DNA from: Bacteroidales bacterium
Lineage (GTDB): Bacteria; Bacteroidota; Bacteroidia; Bacteroidales; P3
NCBI GenBank assembly: GCA_024685285.1
Contig: JAIKVZ010000031.1
Coordinates: 123,998 to 187,997 of the forward strand
DNA: 64,000 bases
Direction of reading: 5' to 3'
Shown: piece after piece, positions 50,801 to 58,886 of the stretch
Position numbering within the stretch: position 1 is the first letter of the stretch
Layout: every line of letters starts with the position of its first letter
Notes under the pieces: generated by a model
The model's database searches: none
What the model was told of the DNA's origin: nothing
What the model saw: only the letters and a program-made list of their open reading frames with translations
Made by a program: the position numbers and the translations under genes

Positions 50801-51139
50801 ACTGTTTTTCTGGGCTTTGCAGAGCCAGTCGAAAGTTAGTGTGTATTCTGCCAGCGGCAGGTCCAAGCTGCGCATAGCTATTACCATCTGTGCCGAAGTG
50901 GCCACAGTGTAGTGGTGGCTGGTGCCGCTGTCGTCGCTAACATACAGGGCGCTGGCTCCGCCGTTGTTGGTGGCCGAGCCTATGACCCACTGGTTGGTGA
51001 AGGTTCCATTGGAGAATGTCCACTGCAAGTTCTCGGTTGCGTCTTCAAAGTCGCAACTGTAGCTAAAACTTTGAGCCATACTTGCCATGGGCAGGCACAT
51101 AAGTGCCATGAGTATCAAGGGTAAGTGTCTGTGTGTCAT
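44801..51139 (-). CDS. Large T9SS-targeted adhesin-like protein (2,112 aa) with Fn3-like and jelly-roll modules
   Basis: Signal peptide; alternating FxxDFED...NNGG...LYVS and YxFED...YxVLPEI modules; C-terminal VSLYPNPASGEATVSV...GAYFVHIYGSDVNSVRKLIVR. Confidence 0.92.
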   Translation of the reverse strand: MTHRHLPLILMALMCLPMASMAQSFSYSCDFEDATENLQWTFSNGTFTNQWVIGSATNNGGASALYVSDDSGTSHHYTVATSAQMVIAMRSLDLPLAEYTLTFDWLCKAQKNSDYMRVALVSDDDMNGVEAASSISGITNRALPTGWMALDGGNRLSDGSTTNWTSRTSTFGIADSGRYWLVFVWVNNPTGGNQPPAAVDNISITQNACMSPAGLQVTDVLDHEVTLSWAGMVGAKYALRYSTVNDSTTAQDYAMTDSTATSVTLNGLRHGTTYYAWVRSICNQTWVPFVSFTTQISCAKVINARTEMVNRNSALIRWDFGTGALNDPTEVIMSYSHDSAQVQTISTTENYAVLNGLSATTLYNVELRTVCGIDTATAVHLSFTTAGCLVAIGDGRDSSYTIGPSDNYVYSTYEYIYTAAELNMPAGYINSLVLDCAKAPVSPYSGLNVTYNFYMGNTSKLNFTSNEDIIDGSILTLVATRTTHYVLGENVINFTTPFYYDGVSSIVIVFTQSIPGWSTDWSTAPYFRYTAASNSGFRFHNDDYPEFASPLNGIPTGGYSTPSRVSNRPNIKFPMSCDDTSSCYAPLVFCDSVDANTVSVRWGNMGDSTLYRVEYHAIGSTAWHMVLDSANTDEAEIADLQPNTAYEVRVSTLCPGNDEPVSSTIPVRTLCGVYNFPFSEYFDSPENLECWNIGRSTYTTSYNRSISSYFSGDGYIVLPEINSDYYGVQLNFDMRSSSTTPYAVVGTVTDANNPDSTFVPLSGSLQLATTNEYNTFEVPIDYTDTAEVRLAIRVVSHNSYVYIDNVRLINPPTCFKVSNVQVRGLGASYASVSWTDTVNASPIAWAVKVGDSTYIADFNPCRITGLDSNHTYNVTVSAICSVGDTAEPSTPTTFTTLAHSPASLPFNEDFENTATYGAWEVYTYSGNNKWCMGTAANNGGTHGMYISSNNGLTHSYNNSNSSYSWAYRDFSLDPGNYLMSFDWIAYGESTYDYLRVALIPSSTSFSYSDWTTTALPTGAISLDGGSKLNLSSEWQTQNVSFDITDQGLYRLAFFWRNDYSAGSDPAGAIDNIRMRLNTCPSPINVTVNNITATTAELNWVPVGSESKWIVTCGSIVDTAWVSHFNFDSLEPSTTYQFTVTAACDVDDFSYPVSAKATTLCQAIENLPYTYGFEDATAASSSGTINPCYDLLGNSSSPYPTSNAHSGNYAMRLNSSSTNYNYLVLPEIVTPIDSLELSFYAASYSSTTPVTLSIGIIGDVSRTASYMQLFTVTLTSTDYEEHIFDFNNLGALYGRIAIAVQQGSSATAYIDDIRVGLIPPCPRVSGLGVSSITTHEATVQWTLSDQASAWIVEYSKYPIVNDEDRYRSVVSTNGSASITGLDSNSVYYVRVKADCGLDGSSEYAYTQFATLPYMPTVPPFTDGFEDSVSYAGWVLANNENDGRTSTIVNYSRWRIGSAINNGGTHALYVSPTTTDSATYSKDEYANIFAYREFLFTADNYIVNYDYNVGGNSSDYLRVAVVPVGTTLTPNTSYSAWSLPSSAIVADSGWSTYSTHGWQTHYARVNIQREGRYYLVFFWRNSSSSYTSPTPPGACIDNVSVKRSNCPAPEGIIVQSAQGSEANLRWQGGLGQEWIVGYGSHNYSTVDSSYTITGLSPQTQYTFNLRAICGPADTSAVATTIFTTPCPVLSEDDLPLVDDFEDYNASATSTIDPCWLRTVNSGRSYPFVNTFYHHSGGKSLQFPVTQNCHLVLPDIDVELHRLQLSFYTRSLSDVGVMLQVGIMSDPNDTSTFQLVTSVRSDTVWRATNVYFNAYNGPAGRIVLHGPNISAYVDSLVVDIAHGCPVPTNIVSSDIADTSAMLSWSGMSERYHVQYRPTDSPNWVDAGTVNIPQLFVGGLMPVSTYEVRVSGLCGNEESDWSMSSTFGTTEAANGCNPVLGLQMGSVASLAAMVEWSYPDSVQGARFEVRVGATGFDREAGPYIDSIVSDTSVIVEGLTIYTSYEVYCRVLCADGATSYWQGPVSFTTLGIDDVASHALVSLYPNPASGEATVSVSGATGRLQIEVSDLNGRCVLRTSMLADEGNKRLNIGSLAHGAYFVHIYGSDVNSVRKLIVR

Positions 51140-51246
51140 ACCTATAGTTGTATTATTTATAAAAAAGCTGATTGCAAAAATACGTTTTTTTCGCGAAGTG
51201 GCAAAAAGTTTTCATTATTTTTAACAATGGTTTAATTATTTTTATG

Positions 51247-51254
51247 TAATTTTG
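51247..51254 (+). promoter_or_regulatory. -7 element TAATTTTG upstream of pyrK-like gene
   Basis: TAnnTTTG match 7 nt upstream of ATG 51261, implying a very short leader. Confidence 0.5.
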
Positions 51255-51260
51255 CACCGT

Positions 51261-52037
51261 ATGAAAGAGATAACCGATTTTATCATTGAGGCACGCGAAC
51301 AGCGTGGCGACCAATACTTTACACTAACCCTGAAACACCCGTCGGCAATGCAGGAAATATTGCCGGGGCAGTTTGTAGAGGTGCTTGTCGAAGGTTGCCG
51401 CGAGGTTATGTTGCGCCGACCCATATCTGTTCACGATGTAGACCCCGAGCGTGGCACCCTCAAGTTGCTCATCCAGGTGGTTGGCCGCGGCACCCGTCGC
51501 CTGTCGTCCCTCAAGGTGGGCGAGAGACTCAATGTGGTGTACCCGTTGGGTCATGGTTTCAGTCTTGATGTTGCACAAGGCTCGAGGGTGCTGCTTGTGG
51601 GCGGCGGAGCTGGCGTGGCACCGCTGTTGCACCTGTCCAAGGCATTGTCTGCCAAGGGTGTAAGTCCCACAGTCCTCATAGGCGGCCGCACCTCTTCACT
51701 GATACCGGTGAGTGCCGAGTTTGAGCCTTACGCCAACTTGCAGATCGCCACCGACGATGGTTCGTTGGGTCATCACGGTTTGGTCACCGAACATCCATGC
51801 TTTGCAGAGCCTTTTGACCGCATTTACACCTGTGGCCCCACCCCAATGATGAAGGCTGTGGCACAGGCTGCAACGCAGCGCGGCGTGTGGTGCGAGGTCT
51901 CTTTGGAGAATATGATGGCCTGCGGTGTGGGAGCCTGCCTTTGCTGCGTGGTCGACACCGACCAGGGTCACCTCTGCGTGTGCAAAGAGGGCCCAGTGTT
52001 CAACGCTACCCGTCTCAAAAAATTGTGGAACTTCTAA
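51261..52037 (+). CDS. pyrK: Dihydroorotate dehydrogenase electron transfer subunit
   Basis: FAD-binding LRRPISVHDVD, GGGAGVAPLLHLSKAL, C-terminal Cys cluster ACGVGACLCCVVDT...CVCKEGPVF. Confidence 0.92.
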   Translation: MKEITDFIIEAREQRGDQYFTLTLKHPSAMQEILPGQFVEVLVEGCREVMLRRPISVHDVDPERGTLKLLIQVVGRGTRRLSSLKVGERLNVVYPLGHGFSLDVAQGSRVLLVGGGAGVAPLLHLSKALSAKGVSPTVLIGGRTSSLIPVSAEFEPYANLQIATDDGSLGHHGLVTEHPCFAEPFDRIYTCGPTPMMKAVAQAATQRGVWCEVSLENMMACGVGACLCCVVDTDQGHLCVCKEGPVFNATRLKKLWNF

Positions 52038-52051
52038 TCGCCCAAATTGCT

Positions 52052-52951
52052 ATGCTCGAAGTTAAGATACATAACCTCACCCTGCAAAACCCCGTCATGA
52101 CAGCCTCGGGCACCTTTGGCTACGGCCCTGAGTTTGCCGATTTCATAGACCTCAACCGGCTGGGAGCCATAGTGGTCAAAGGCACCACCGGCGAGCGCCG
52201 CCAGGGCAACCCCTATCCCCGTATGGCCGAAACGCCGTCGGGTATGCTCAATGCTGTAGGGCTGCAAAATGTCGGTGTCGCCAACTTTTGCCACGAGGTG
52301 TATCCAAAAATCAAAGACCTCAAAACCAATATAATAGTCAATGTCAGCGGCTCGTCTATCGAGGAGTACTGCTCCGTGGCAAGCCAGATTGACGAACTCG
52401 GCACCGTGCCTGCCATCGAGCTCAACATCAGTTGCCCCAACGTGAAGAAAGGCGGCATGGGGTTCGGCACCAATCCCGAAATGGCCGCACAGGTGGTCTC
52501 GGAGGTAAGAAAAGTATATCACAAGACGCTGATAGTCAAACTTACGCCCAATGTTACCAGCATTGTCGACATTGCCAAGGCTGTGCAGGATGCCGGGGCC
52601 AACAGTGTCTCGCTCATCAACACCATGCTTGGCATGGCCATCGACGTTGAGAAAAGGCGTCCGTACCTTAGCACCATAACCGGAGGTCTGAGCGGTCCGG
52701 CTGTGAAGCCGGTTGCGGTGCGTATGGTGTGGCAGGTGGCCCATGCCGTGCAGATTCCCGTCATAGGTCTGGGTGGCATAAGCTCGGCAGCCGATGCTCT
52801 CGAGTTTCTCATGGCCGGTGCCCGTGCTGTGCAGGTGGGGACCGCCAACTTTGTAGACCCTGCCGTGACCATGAAGATTATTGACGGCCTGACCGACTAC
52901 TGTTTGCGCCACGGCGTGGCCGATATCAACGACATTGTAGGAATAATATGA
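52052..52951 (+). CDS. pyrD: Dihydroorotate dehydrogenase catalytic subunit (class 1B)
   Basis: LQNPVMTASGTFGYGPEF, ELNISCPNVKKGGMGFG, IGLGGISSAADALEFLMAGA; start placed at ATG 52052. Confidence 0.95.
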   Translation: MLEVKIHNLTLQNPVMTASGTFGYGPEFADFIDLNRLGAIVVKGTTGERRQGNPYPRMAETPSGMLNAVGLQNVGVANFCHEVYPKIKDLKTNIIVNVSGSSIEEYCSVASQIDELGTVPAIELNISCPNVKKGGMGFGTNPEMAAQVVSEVRKVYHKTLIVKLTPNVTSIVDIAKAVQDAGANSVSLINTMLGMAIDVEKRRPYLSTITGGLSGPAVKPVAVRMVWQVAHAVQIPVIGLGGISSAADALEFLMAGARAVQVGTANFVDPAVTMKIIDGLTDYCLRHGVADINDIVGII

Positions 52952-53793
52952 TACTTATAGCCGATTGCGGAGGCAGCAAGTCCGACTGGGTTGCTGCGCG
53001 TGAAGACTGCGAGGCGGTGGGCCGTTTCGCCGGCCGGGGCTACAACCCGCGCTGGATGGGGCAGGAAGAGCTCGAAAATCTTCTTGCTGTGGTGTGCGGC
53101 GCACTCAACGTGGCCACAGACAATGTAAGGCGTGTGCACTTCTACGGTGCCGGCTGCGGTTCGGCCGAGGCTGCCGCCAAGGTGGCAGCAACACTGCAAG
53201 GCGTTTTCAACGTTGCAAGCTGCGAGGTGGCAGGCGACCTGCTCGGTGCCTGCCGCGCTGTGTGGGGAGCCAACGCCGGTTTGACAGGCATATTGGGCAC
53301 TGGAAGCAATTTCTGCCACTACGACGGCTCGGCAATCGACTGCCAAACCCTCTCGACCGGTTGGATTTTGGGCGACGAAGGGTCGGGAAGCCACATAGGT
53401 CGCAAACTGATAAAGGCTTTTGCCGAAGGCCGTATGCCTGAGACTTTGCGCAGCGGTTTCGCCAGCCTCTACGGGCGCACTGCCGAGCAGTGGATTGCCG
53501 AGGTCTACGCCTCGCCAACCCCCAACCGCACCCTTGCCTCGGTGGTGCCTTTTGCCGCCGAGAATATAGAGCACCCATACGTCAAGGGGTTGGTCGACAG
53601 CTGTTTCAACGAATACTTCGAGACACACAAGGCCGTTGCCGGCCGCTATGGCTGTGCTGTGGGCTTTGTGGGCGGTGTTGCCGCTGCTTTTGCGGCCTCG
53701 CTGCGCTCGGCTGCCCTGCGCCACGGCCTCACCGTGGCCGACGTGCTCTCAAAGCCCATCGACCGCCTGGTGCGCTTCCATGCAAAAAATTAG
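52948..53793 (+). CDS. BadF/BadG/BcrA/BcrD-type ATPase / N-acetylglucosamine kinase-like
   Basis: LIADCGGSKSDWV, GILGTGSNFCHYDG, GWILGDEGSGSHIGRKL; ATGA overlap with pyrD. Confidence 0.88.
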   Translation: MILIADCGGSKSDWVAAREDCEAVGRFAGRGYNPRWMGQEELENLLAVVCGALNVATDNVRRVHFYGAGCGSAEAAAKVAATLQGVFNVASCEVAGDLLGACRAVWGANAGLTGILGTGSNFCHYDGSAIDCQTLSTGWILGDEGSGSHIGRKLIKAFAEGRMPETLRSGFASLYGRTAEQWIAEVYASPTPNRTLASVVPFAAENIEHPYVKGLVDSCFNEYFETHKAVAGRYGCAVGFVGGVAAAFAASLRSAALRHGLTVADVLSKPIDRLVRFHAKN

Positions 53794-53874
53794 TTTGCAC
53801 CGGCACAATAATTGTGCCAAATCGGCGTTATAGTTACGCTAATATTGTTTTTATAAATATTTCAAGAGACAAAA

Positions 53875-54306
53875 ATGGACTTTTCGAACATCTTAGTAGT
53901 GGCCGGCAAGCCTGAGCTGAACGAGTTGGTGTCGCAAACCAAAGGCGGCGCCATTGTCAAGAACCTTGTCAGCGGCCAGAAGTTCCCCGTATTCAGAAAC
54001 GACCGTATCAGTGCCTTGGGCGAGATACGCCTCTTCACCACCGAGGGCGACAAGCCCCTCGAGGAGGTGATGGTTGCCCTGCGCGACAGCCTTGAGGGCA
54101 AACCCACCCCCTTCGACCCCAAGAAAACCTCGACAGACGACCTTTTCGGCCTGCTGGCCAGGGCTCTGCCCACCTACGACCGCGAGCGCGTGCACGCCTC
54201 CGACGTCAAGAAACTATTCGCCTGGTACAACGTGCTCCTCGCCTCCGGCAAATTGGAGGAGACCGAGCCCGACAAACCAGCCGAAGCCGAGACACCAGCC
54301 AACTAA
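53875..54306 (+). CDS. DUF5606-like domain protein
   Basis: MDFSNILVVAGKPELNELVSQTKGGAIVKNL...FPVFRNDRISALGEIRLFT resembles this Bacteroidota family. Confidence 0.7.
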   Translation: MDFSNILVVAGKPELNELVSQTKGGAIVKNLVSGQKFPVFRNDRISALGEIRLFTTEGDKPLEEVMVALRDSLEGKPTPFDPKKTSTDDLFGLLARALPTYDRERVHASDVKKLFAWYNVLLASGKLEETEPDKPAEAETPAN

Positions 54307-54333
54307 TCACCATTCACTATTCGCTAATCACCA

Positions 54334-56388
54334 ATGCTTTATACCGATAAACAATACAAGCGCTTCACCGTCACCTCGGCGCTGCCCTATGCCAACGGTC
54401 CGGTCCATATAGGCCACCTGGCCGGCGTCTACGTGCCTGCCGATGTCTATGTGCGCTACCTCCGCGCCCAGGGCGCCGATGTCATGTTCATCGGCGGCAG
54501 CGACGAGCACGGTGTGCCCATCACCATCAAGGCCCGCAAAGAGGGCTGTACGCCGCAGGACATAGTGGACCGCTACCACAAGATTATCAAGGACAGTTTT
54601 GCCGAGTTCGGCATCTCGTTCGACATATACAGCCGCACCAGCAGCCCCGAGCACCACGCCACCGCCTCGGCCTACTTCAAAAAACTCTACGACGAGGGCA
54701 AGTTTGTCGAGAAGGTGTCTATGCAGTATTACGACGAGGAGGCCCACCAGTTTCTGGCCGACCGCTACATCACAGGCACCTGCCCCCACTGCGGCAACGA
54801 CCGCGCCTATGGCGACCAGTGCGAAGCCTGCGGCACCAGCCTCAACGCCACCGACCTCATCAACCCCAAGAGCGCCCTCAGCGGCAGCAAGCCCGTGCTC
54901 AAGGAAACCAAGCACTGGTTTCTGCCCCTCGACCAGGACGAGCCGTGGCTGCGTCAGTGGATCCTCGAGAGCCACAAGGCCGACTGGAAGGTGAACGTCT
55001 ACGGCCAGTGCAAGTCGTGGATCGATGCCGGCCTACAGCCCCGCGCCGTCACCCGCGACCTCGACTGGGGTGTCAAGGTGCCCATTGCCGATGCCGACGG
55101 CAAGGTGCTCTATGTATGGTTCGACGCCCCCATTGGCTACATCTCCTTCACCAAGCAGCTCAAAGGCGACGACTGGGAGAAATGGTGGAAAGACCAGGAT
55201 ACCAAACTGGTACACTTTATCGGGAAGGACAACATTGTCTTCCATTGCATCATCTTCCCCTCGATGCTCCACGCCGACGGTTCCTACATACTGCCCGCCA
55301 ACGTGCCCGCCAATGAGTTCCTAAACCTCGAGGGCGACAAAATAAGCACCTCGCGCAACTGGGCCGTGTGGCTGCACGAATACCTCAAGGACTTCCCCGG
55401 CAAGCAGGATGTGCTGCGCTACACCCTTTGCAGCAACGCACCCGAAACCAAGGACAATGACTTTACCTGGAAGGACTTCCAGCTCAAGAACAACTCGGAA
55501 TTGGTGGCCATACTCGGCAACTTCGTCAACCGCACCCTTGTGCTCACCCACAAGTTCTACGGTGGCAAAGTGCCGGGACGCACAAGCGGCACGCCCATGG
55601 ACGACGAGGTCGTCAAAGAGCTTGCCACCTTCCCCGAGCGCATTGGGCGCAGCATCGAGGCCTACCGTTTCCGCGAGGCCCTCGCCGAGATGATGAACCT
55701 GGCTCGTCTGGGCAACAAATATCTCACCGACACCGAGCCCTGGAAGCTCGCAAAGAGCGACCCCGAGCGCACCGCCACGGTCTTGAACATCTCGTTGCAG
55801 ATTTGCGCCAACCTGGCCATAGTGTGCGCGCCCTTCCTGCCCTTCACGGCCGACAAGATGCACCGCATCATGAACCTGCCCGCCATGGGCTGGCGCGATG
55901 CCGGCCGAGCCGACCTCCTTATGGAGGGTCACCAGATTGACCAGCCCGAGCTACTCTTCGAACAGATAGCCGACGAGACCATCCAGGCCCAGGTGGACCG
56001 CCTGCTCCGCACCAAGGAGCAGAACGCCCTCAACGCCTGGCAACCCGCCGAGGTCAAGGACAATGTCACCATCGACGACTTTGGCCGCATGGACATACGC
56101 GTAGCCACCGTGCTCGAGTGCACCAAGGTGCCCAAGGCCGACAAGCTGCTGCAGTTCAAGCTCGACGACGGCATGGGCGGACGCACCATAGTTAGTGGCA
56201 TAGCCAAGTACTACCCCGACCCGCAGGCTCTGGTGGGCCGCCAGGTATGCTTCATCGCCAACTTCCCCCCGCGTAAGCTCAAAGGGGTCGAGAGCCAGGG
56301 CATGATACTGAGTGCCGAGGACAAGGACGGCCGCTTGGTGCTCCTCAGTCCCAGCGACCTCGTAACCCCCGGCTGCAACGTGGGCTGA
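54334..56388 (+). CDS. metG: Methionyl-tRNA synthetase with C-terminal tRNA-binding domain
   Basis: [16 protein letters not shown] (HIGH), [12 protein letters not shown] (KMSKS-like), C-terminal EMAP/Trbp111-like domain. Confidence 0.97.
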   Translation: MLYTDKQYKRFTVTSALPYANGPVHIGHLAGVYVPADVYVRYLRAQGADVMFIGGSDEHGVPITIKARKEGCTPQDIVDRYHKIIKDSFAEFGISFDIYSRTSSPEHHATASAYFKKLYDEGKFVEKVSMQYYDEEAHQFLADRYITGTCPHCGNDRAYGDQCEACGTSLNATDLINPKSALSGSKPVLKETKHWFLPLDQDEPWLRQWILESHKADWKVNVYGQCKSWIDAGLQPRAVTRDLDWGVKVPIADADGKVLYVWFDAPIGYISFTKQLKGDDWEKWWKDQDTKLVHFIGKDNIVFHCIIFPSMLHADGSYILPANVPANEFLNLEGDKISTSRNWAVWLHEYLKDFPGKQDVLRYTLCSNAPETKDNDFTWKDFQLKNNSELVAILGNFVNRTLVLTHKFYGGKVPGRTSGTPMDDEVVKELATFPERIGRSIEAYRFREALAEMMNLARLGNKYLTDTEPWKLAKSDPERTATVLNISLQICANLAIVCAPFLPFTADKMHRIMNLPAMGWRDAGRADLLMEGHQIDQPELLFEQIADETIQAQVDRLLRTKEQNALNAWQPAEVKDNVTIDDFGRMDIRVATVLECTKVPKADKLLQFKLDDGMGGRTIVSGIAKYYPDPQALVGRQVCFIANFPPRKLKGVESQGMILSAEDKDGRLVLLSPSDLVTPGCNVG

Positions 56389-56418
56389 AACTCCAAAACA
56401 CATTGAAAACCAGTAAGT

Positions 56419-56447
56419 AAGGGCGCGAGCTGGAGGCTCGCGCCCTT
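56419..56447. terminator. Hairpin downstream of metG
   Basis: 12-bp stem AAGGGCGCGAGC-TGGAG-GCTCGCGCCCTT. Confidence 0.75.
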
Positions 56448-56474
56448 AAAATGCCTAAAACACAGCGTCTTAAA

Positions 56475-56511
56475 GGGGTTAGGTTCGGGTTAAGGTCGGG
56501 TATGGGTCGGG
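56475..56511 (+). repeat. G-rich repeat copy GGGGTTAGGTTCGGGTTAAGGTCGGGTATGGGTCGGG
   Basis: 30-nt identity with the 44707 copy; metG/mtgA convergent junction. Confidence 0.95.
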
Positions 56512-56616
56512 CATAAGACGGAGTACCTTCGCAAATTGCCGTTGGTTGCACGTTTGAAGCACGTTTGATGTACGTTCAATGGCCGAAGGAAGTACCTACA
56601 AAGGCTGACGGTCAAC

Positions 56617-57456
56617 CTATTGCGCCACGTACCATTTGATGAAATCCCAGAGCGTCTCGCGGTTCTTGTACTTCGATTTCCGTTCCGCGGCCGGCATGTC
56701 AAGGTCAACGGCTCCCCAGTTCATGCGCTGCCTGATGATTTGGCTCTGCTGTTTGAAATAGGGTGTCTGCGAAGCCGGGTTGCGTTTGAGCGGCGAGGGC
56801 AGCGTGGCCGCCAGCTGGGCGGCCTCGGTGGCCGAGAGGGTGGCGGCCGGGTGGCCGAAATAGTGTTGTGAGGCCGCCTCGGCGCCGTATATGCCGTCGC
56901 CGAACTCTATGACGTTGAGGTACACCTCCATAATGCGGCGTTTGCCCCATATCTTCTCAATCAGCACTGTGTAGTAAGCTTCGAGAGCCTTGCGGAGCAT
57001 GGTGCGCGAGTGGGGCAGGAAGACGTTCTTGGCGGTTTGCTGGCTGATGGTGCTGCCGCCGCGTATGCGCCGCCCACGCCGGTTTTCGTGGCAGGCCTTC
57101 TTCATCTGCTTGACATCGAACCCGTGGTGGTACATGAAAAGGCCGTCCTCTGAGTAGACCACTGCGGTGACGAGCCGGGGCGATATGTCGCCGAGGCGCA
57201 CATAGTCGCGCTCGAAGTGCGCGGAACGTCCTTCGGTCGAGAGCTGTTGGCCCAACCGTTGTACCATCAAGGGTGTGAACGGGGGCAGCACCAAGGCGCC
57301 CAGCACCACCTGCAGCAGCGTGAAGAGCCACAGCCCTGCCGCCGCCATCCACACCACGCGCGCCACGCGCCTCCCGTGGCCTATGGCTTTCCACGGCTTC
57401 AGCCCACACGTCTTCGGTTTGTTGCCATCCTGTTCCATGCGCCTCTCATTTTTCAT
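56617..57456 (-). CDS. mtgA: Monofunctional peptidoglycan transglycosylase (GT51)
   Basis: VVYSEDGLFMYHHGFD, RGGSTISQQTAKNVFL, EVYLNVIEFGDGIYGAEAASQHYF; start placed at 57456. Confidence 0.92.
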   Translation of the reverse strand: MKNERRMEQDGNKPKTCGLKPWKAIGHGRRVARVVWMAAAGLWLFTLLQVVLGALVLPPFTPLMVQRLGQQLSTEGRSAHFERDYVRLGDISPRLVTAVVYSEDGLFMYHHGFDVKQMKKACHENRRGRRIRGGSTISQQTAKNVFLPHSRTMLRKALEAYYTVLIEKIWGKRRIMEVYLNVIEFGDGIYGAEAASQHYFGHPAATLSATEAAQLAATLPSPLKRNPASQTPYFKQQSQIIRQRMNWGAVDLDMPAAERKSKYKNRETLWDFIKWYVAQ

Positions 57457-57499
57457 ATAAATAACGTTGCAATCCGGAAAATATTGCTGTGCAACGAAA

Positions 57500-57530
57500 A
57501 ATGCCGGAGGCGCTGTGCGGCTCCGGCATT
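57500..57530 (-). terminator. Terminator downstream of raiA
   Basis: Minus-strand AATGCCGGAG...CTCCGGCATT followed by TTT. Confidence 0.7.
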
Positions 57531-57549
57531 GGGGCAAGCGGGCGGCTCG

Positions 57550-57846
57550 TTATTTGTTGTAGCGCTCCTTGTACTTCTCTATCTGCACCTTCATGGCGTC
57601 GACGCACTCGGCCACGGCCTGCTCAAAGGTGTCGGCCTGCTTGGCTATGAAAAGGGTCTGGCCCGGCAGGGCGAGCGATATTTCGCCTATCTTGTTGTTG
57701 GCACTCTCGGGCTTGTCTACTTTGAGGGTTACCTCGCAGGTGGTCGCGGCGTCGATAATGCGGTCAAGTTTTGACACTTTGTCGGCGACGAACTTCTCAA
57801 GCTTCTCGTCGGCTCTGAATTTCACTGCATTGATGGTTGTTTTCAT
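57550..57846 (-). CDS. raiA: Ribosome hibernation promoting factor / RaiA family
   Basis: About 98 aa, KFRADEKLEKFVADKVSKLDRI..., typical short HPF. Confidence 0.88.
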   Translation of the reverse strand: MKTTINAVKFRADEKLEKFVADKVSKLDRIIDAATTCEVTLKVDKPESANNKIGEISLALPGQTLFIAKQADTFEQAVAECVDAMKVQIEKYKERYNK

Positions 57847-58781
57847 AATATGTCCTCCTTGTTGTTATGAGTGGATGAATTGTTGCTTTGTTTTGTTGCG
57901 CGCGGATGGGCGTGGCGGTACACCTCGCCTATGCGTGAGCGCGAGAGGTGTGTGTAGACCTGAGTGGCGCCGAGGCTTGAGTGGCCCAGCAACTCCTTGA
58001 TGGCCAGCAGCTCGCCCCCTTCGGCCAGCAGGTGGGTGGCAAAGCTGTGGCGGAACACGTGGGGGCTGATGCGGTCGGCGTTGCTCAGGGCGGCCATGTG
58101 CTTGTGAACCACATAGTAGACCGTGTTGCCGTTGATGGGCTCGCCCTTGGGTGTCACGAACAGGGCGGGGCTCTGCCTCGGCAGGGCGTGCTTGAGCTCG
58201 AGGTACGAGCCTATGGCTGCGGCCAGCTCGGGCTCGATGGGCACCAAGCGGTGTTTGTTGCCCTTGCCCAGCACCTTGATGTATAGCGAGCGCAGGTCGG
58301 CGTCGGTCTCGCGCAGGCTTGCCAGCTCGGCACGCCGCAGCCCCGTCTCGTAGAGCATCCGCAGCATCAGGCAGTCGCGTTGCCCGGCAAAATCGTCGGC
58401 AAAGTTGGCGGGGTCGTATATGCGGCCGGCCTCGCTCTCTTTGTAGCATACCGGCAGCCTTTTGGGCAGCTTTGGCGGTGCCATGCGGGCGGCCAGGTCG
58501 GTATTGGTGATGTGGTTTTGCCTCAGCCAGCGGCAGAAATGGCGCACCGCCGAGACCCTTTGGCGTATGGTCGACGGTGCCAGTCCGGCCTCGGCGAGGC
58601 TCATCTGCCACAGGCGCAGGTCCTGGCGCGTAATCTGCCCAATGTCGGCAATGCCAGAGAGTTGCAGGTGCTCGTTGAGTCCCTCGAGGGCGCGCCGGTA
58701 GTCGGCCACGGTGCCCTCGGCGCGGCGCAACTCGGTGCCCACGTGCTCCAAAAAACGTGCTATGGCGTCGGTGGTTTTCAC
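57843..58781 (-). CDS. Tyrosine recombinase, XerC/XerD-like
   Basis: LYETGLRRAELASL, HVFRHSFATHLLAEGGELLAIKELLGHSSLGATQVYTHLS catalytic residues. Confidence 0.92.
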   Translation of the reverse strand: MKTTDAIARFLEHVGTELRRAEGTVADYRRALEGLNEHLQLSGIADIGQITRQDLRLWQMSLAEAGLAPSTIRQRVSAVRHFCRWLRQNHITNTDLAARMAPPKLPKRLPVCYKESEAGRIYDPANFADDFAGQRDCLMLRMLYETGLRRAELASLRETDADLRSLYIKVLGKGNKHRLVPIEPELAAAIGSYLELKHALPRQSPALFVTPKGEPINGNTVYYVVHKHMAALSNADRISPHVFRHSFATHLLAEGGELLAIKELLGHSSLGATQVYTHLSRSRIGEVYRHAHPRATKQSNNSSTHNNKEDIL

Positions 58782-58886
58782 GTATGCAAAGTTACGCCTT
58801 TTTTTTCAAACGGCAAAATATTTTTTGTCTTATTTTTTTCGGAACCCCCAAGAGCCTATGGCTGACAAGGATTTCGGCCGTGTATG

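Noticed and set aside
57843-58781. Integrase marking an integrated mobile element
   Set aside because: Protein is XerC/D-like, overlaps raiA by 4 nt as in a housekeeping arrangement, and no att-like repeats or phage/ICE genes were seen nearby.
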